Below, piece after piece: positions 62,396 through 64,000 of a stretch of 64,000 nucleotides of DNA. Made by a program: the position numbers and the translations under genes. The DNA is from Eremophila alpestris peregrina. Taxonomy: Eukaryota; Chordata; Aves; Passeriformes; Alaudidae. The notes beneath the pieces are model-generated. The model did not search any database and was not told the origin of the DNA. It was given only the letters and a program-made list of their open reading frames with translations. Location of the stretch: NCBI GenBank assembly GCA_009792885.1, contig WMCF01000035.1:5451160-5515159 (forward strand). Reading direction: 5' to 3'. How positions within the stretch are numbered: position 1 is the stretch's first letter; every line of letters begins with the position of its first letter.

Positions 62396-64000
62396 TCATT
62401 AAAAACAGTTTTCTATTTAGCCTGCATCTTTTTTGTAAGTGCTGCTACTGGGGAGAATGGCACAGCCTTTTGTTCTGAATCTGTAGAAAGCATTTGAGAA
62501 AAGACTGTTTGAGTTTATTCCCAGGATTTTTTTTCTCTCTATTGAAAGCACTAAACTCTACAACATTTTCTCTGGAGAAGAAGAACAAAAAAGTGTTGCA
62601 TACAAACAATAGGATGTGGATTTTCTCAATATTTTCAAATGTGTTTCAATAATCTTCTGTCTTTTAGTCTGCATATAAGGAAAACTTGTAGATATTTTAT
62701 TAGAAATATACAAAACCAGTTACTTCGAGAACAAAGAAAGTTACTTTGACAATTGTTTGGGATTCTCTTAGTTTTTTGCAGAACTTCAGTTAAGGTGTCT
62801 TGTGGTTCAGTATTTTAGTTTTCAACTTTGGTGTTAGTTTGGTGGATATTTACCTTGTATAGAGTTATGAGCAAAACCAAGTTGAAGAGTTTGTATAACT
62901 TTGAGTTTGCAAGGTTCTGTGTCTGTTGAGCACTGCTTCATTTATTTGATAGCAGACAACTTAGTATTTTGTGATAGGGTGTATGGTGTACAGTGAAATG
63001 TTCTCTTACTGTTTCAGTGTATATCAGGTCCTGCAAAGAGATTAGGAGTTTAAACTTTCTGAATTAAGATTGAATATGAAGATTAAACCATGGCTCTGTG
63101 GAAATCATAATCTATTTTGAAAATCACCCTTCATTAGACAAAACCTCGTCATAGTGAAGAAAATTAAAGTATGTGTCAGTCAGGCATCTTCCTCTGAAAA
63201 TTTCACTTTATTGTTGATTAATCCAACTGGATTGCAGAGGTTAAGGAGATTTTATTAGAAGACAGGAATCATAGTTCACCCTGACATACTGTCAGTCTAT
63301 TCCAAATCTAATTAACTAAATATTGCCAAGGTGCAGCCAGCAGTTCTACCTGCAGTCAGGCCTTTAGCTGTGTTTTGGACTTACATACACCTGTAGATTA
63401 TCTGTGTGAAATGACACAGTCACGGGTACCTGGCTTGTGTGTGAGTTTTGGGCTGCTTTTTGTGACTGGTGGATCAAATTAGCACTGACCTTGGGGATTT
63501 GGCTTCTTTTTTTCTCTCTCTCTCTTTCATTGTAGTGTTTCTTTGGTTTCGGGGTTTTATTGAGGTGGGAGGGGGGATATTGTTGGGTTTTTTTTTTTTT
63601 TAATTTACACTGTATGAACTACTTCTGCTTGATTTTCATGAAAAATACTTGGCTCTTATTTCAAGCCATATTTTGGTGTAACATTATGAAAACACTGTTC
63701 TGGTTCAAGGACACAAAGCGGGTGTCTTTACATCTTAGTAGGGAAACCTTGGAAATTGGAAGTGGTTGAGATGATACTCCAACCTTGCTGCAGTCTGGTT
63801 TGTTTTTCTGCAGGTATTTCTTGTGACTCTTTTAAGAAACCTGACTGCAAATAATGCTGCAGTCCAAGGGAGGTTTGCATGCCCTGTGCTTTCAGTCTGT
63901 GATGTTCCTGAGAGCAGCTTGCTCAGATTGAACACGTGCTGTAGGAATACCCATGTTTATCCTGACAGCGTTTCTCTCCTGTCCCTGCTCACATTGAACA
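62396..64000. other. Unassigned AT-rich DNA
   Basis: Contains a CT-rich pyrimidine run at 63503-63528 and a 14-base T run at 63588-63601. Frames at 63560-63769 (plus) and 63735-63935 (minus) have no domain. No gene is recognised to the end of the window. Confidence 0.45.
63503..63528. repeat. CT microsatellite in pyrimidine run
   Basis: A pure pyrimidine run with six CT units at 63514-63525. Confidence 0.9.

Noticed and set aside
1..64000. tRNA, rRNA, snRNA genes, CpG islands, CRISPR arrays and mitochondrial insertions
   Set aside because: None seen. No tRNA-like GGTTCRANTCC box, no long CpG-dense block, no regularly spaced repeats, and no mitochondrial gene similarity noticed by eye.

Overview
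This window looks like a non-coding stretch of a bird nuclear genome, probably intergenic DNA or the inside of a very large intron. The bird assignment rests on the interspersed repeats. Four fragments resemble the avian/reptilian CR1 LINE: three 3' tails and one piece of reverse transcriptase with the readable motif SKAFDT. One decayed LTR fragment resembles the bird ERVL-type LTRs. The DNA is AT-rich and visibly poor in CpG. Repeats are sparse, homopolymer and microsatellite runs are short, and there is no operon-like gene packing, bacterial signal or CRISPR.

No protein-coding gene could be recognised. The longest reading frames are about 140-150 codons, lie on both strands, have no familiar domains, and mostly fall in the slightly GC-richer patches where chance frames grow longer. 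Six frames or short segments are bounded by good-looking splice sites. I list them as candidate exons at low confidence: 5589-5824 (+), 24525-24743 (+), 26771-27228 (-), 33151-33244 (+), 53871-53911 (+) and 60183-60276 (+). Such pairings are expected by chance in 64 kb, so they are leads rather than genes.

Layout. 0-10 kb: CR1 tail at 441-490, a 13-bp minisatellite near 2.67 kb, the first candidate exon, and an inverted repeat at 8.55 kb that pairs TAATCC homeodomain-type sites with E-boxes. 10-25 kb: a GC-richer patch at 10.9-11.1 kb centred on a TAATTA palindrome, two diverged copies of a ~110-bp repeat at 12.5 and 13.4 kb, small tandem duplications at 14.1 and 14.5 kb, and the candidate exon at 24.5 kb. 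25-40 kb: the long minus-strand frame at 27 kb, the candidate exon at 33 kb, a 20-bp perfect palindrome at 34.6 kb, and the CR1 reverse-transcriptase fragment at 36.4-36.65 kb. 40-64 kb: CR1 tails at 40.6 and 47.3 kb, a doubled TGACA/TGTCA palindrome at 43.1 kb, a perfect hairpin at 52.6 kb, the ERVL-type LTR at 58.9 kb, the candidate exon at 60.2 kb, and a hairpin at 62.3 kb whose 5' arm begins like miR-30.

Nothing shows genes acting together here. If the window has a function it is most likely regulatory or non-coding-RNA related. The short symmetric motif clusters are the places to test first, by cross-species alignment and chromatin data. No previously undescribed biological system could be demonstrated from sequence alone.
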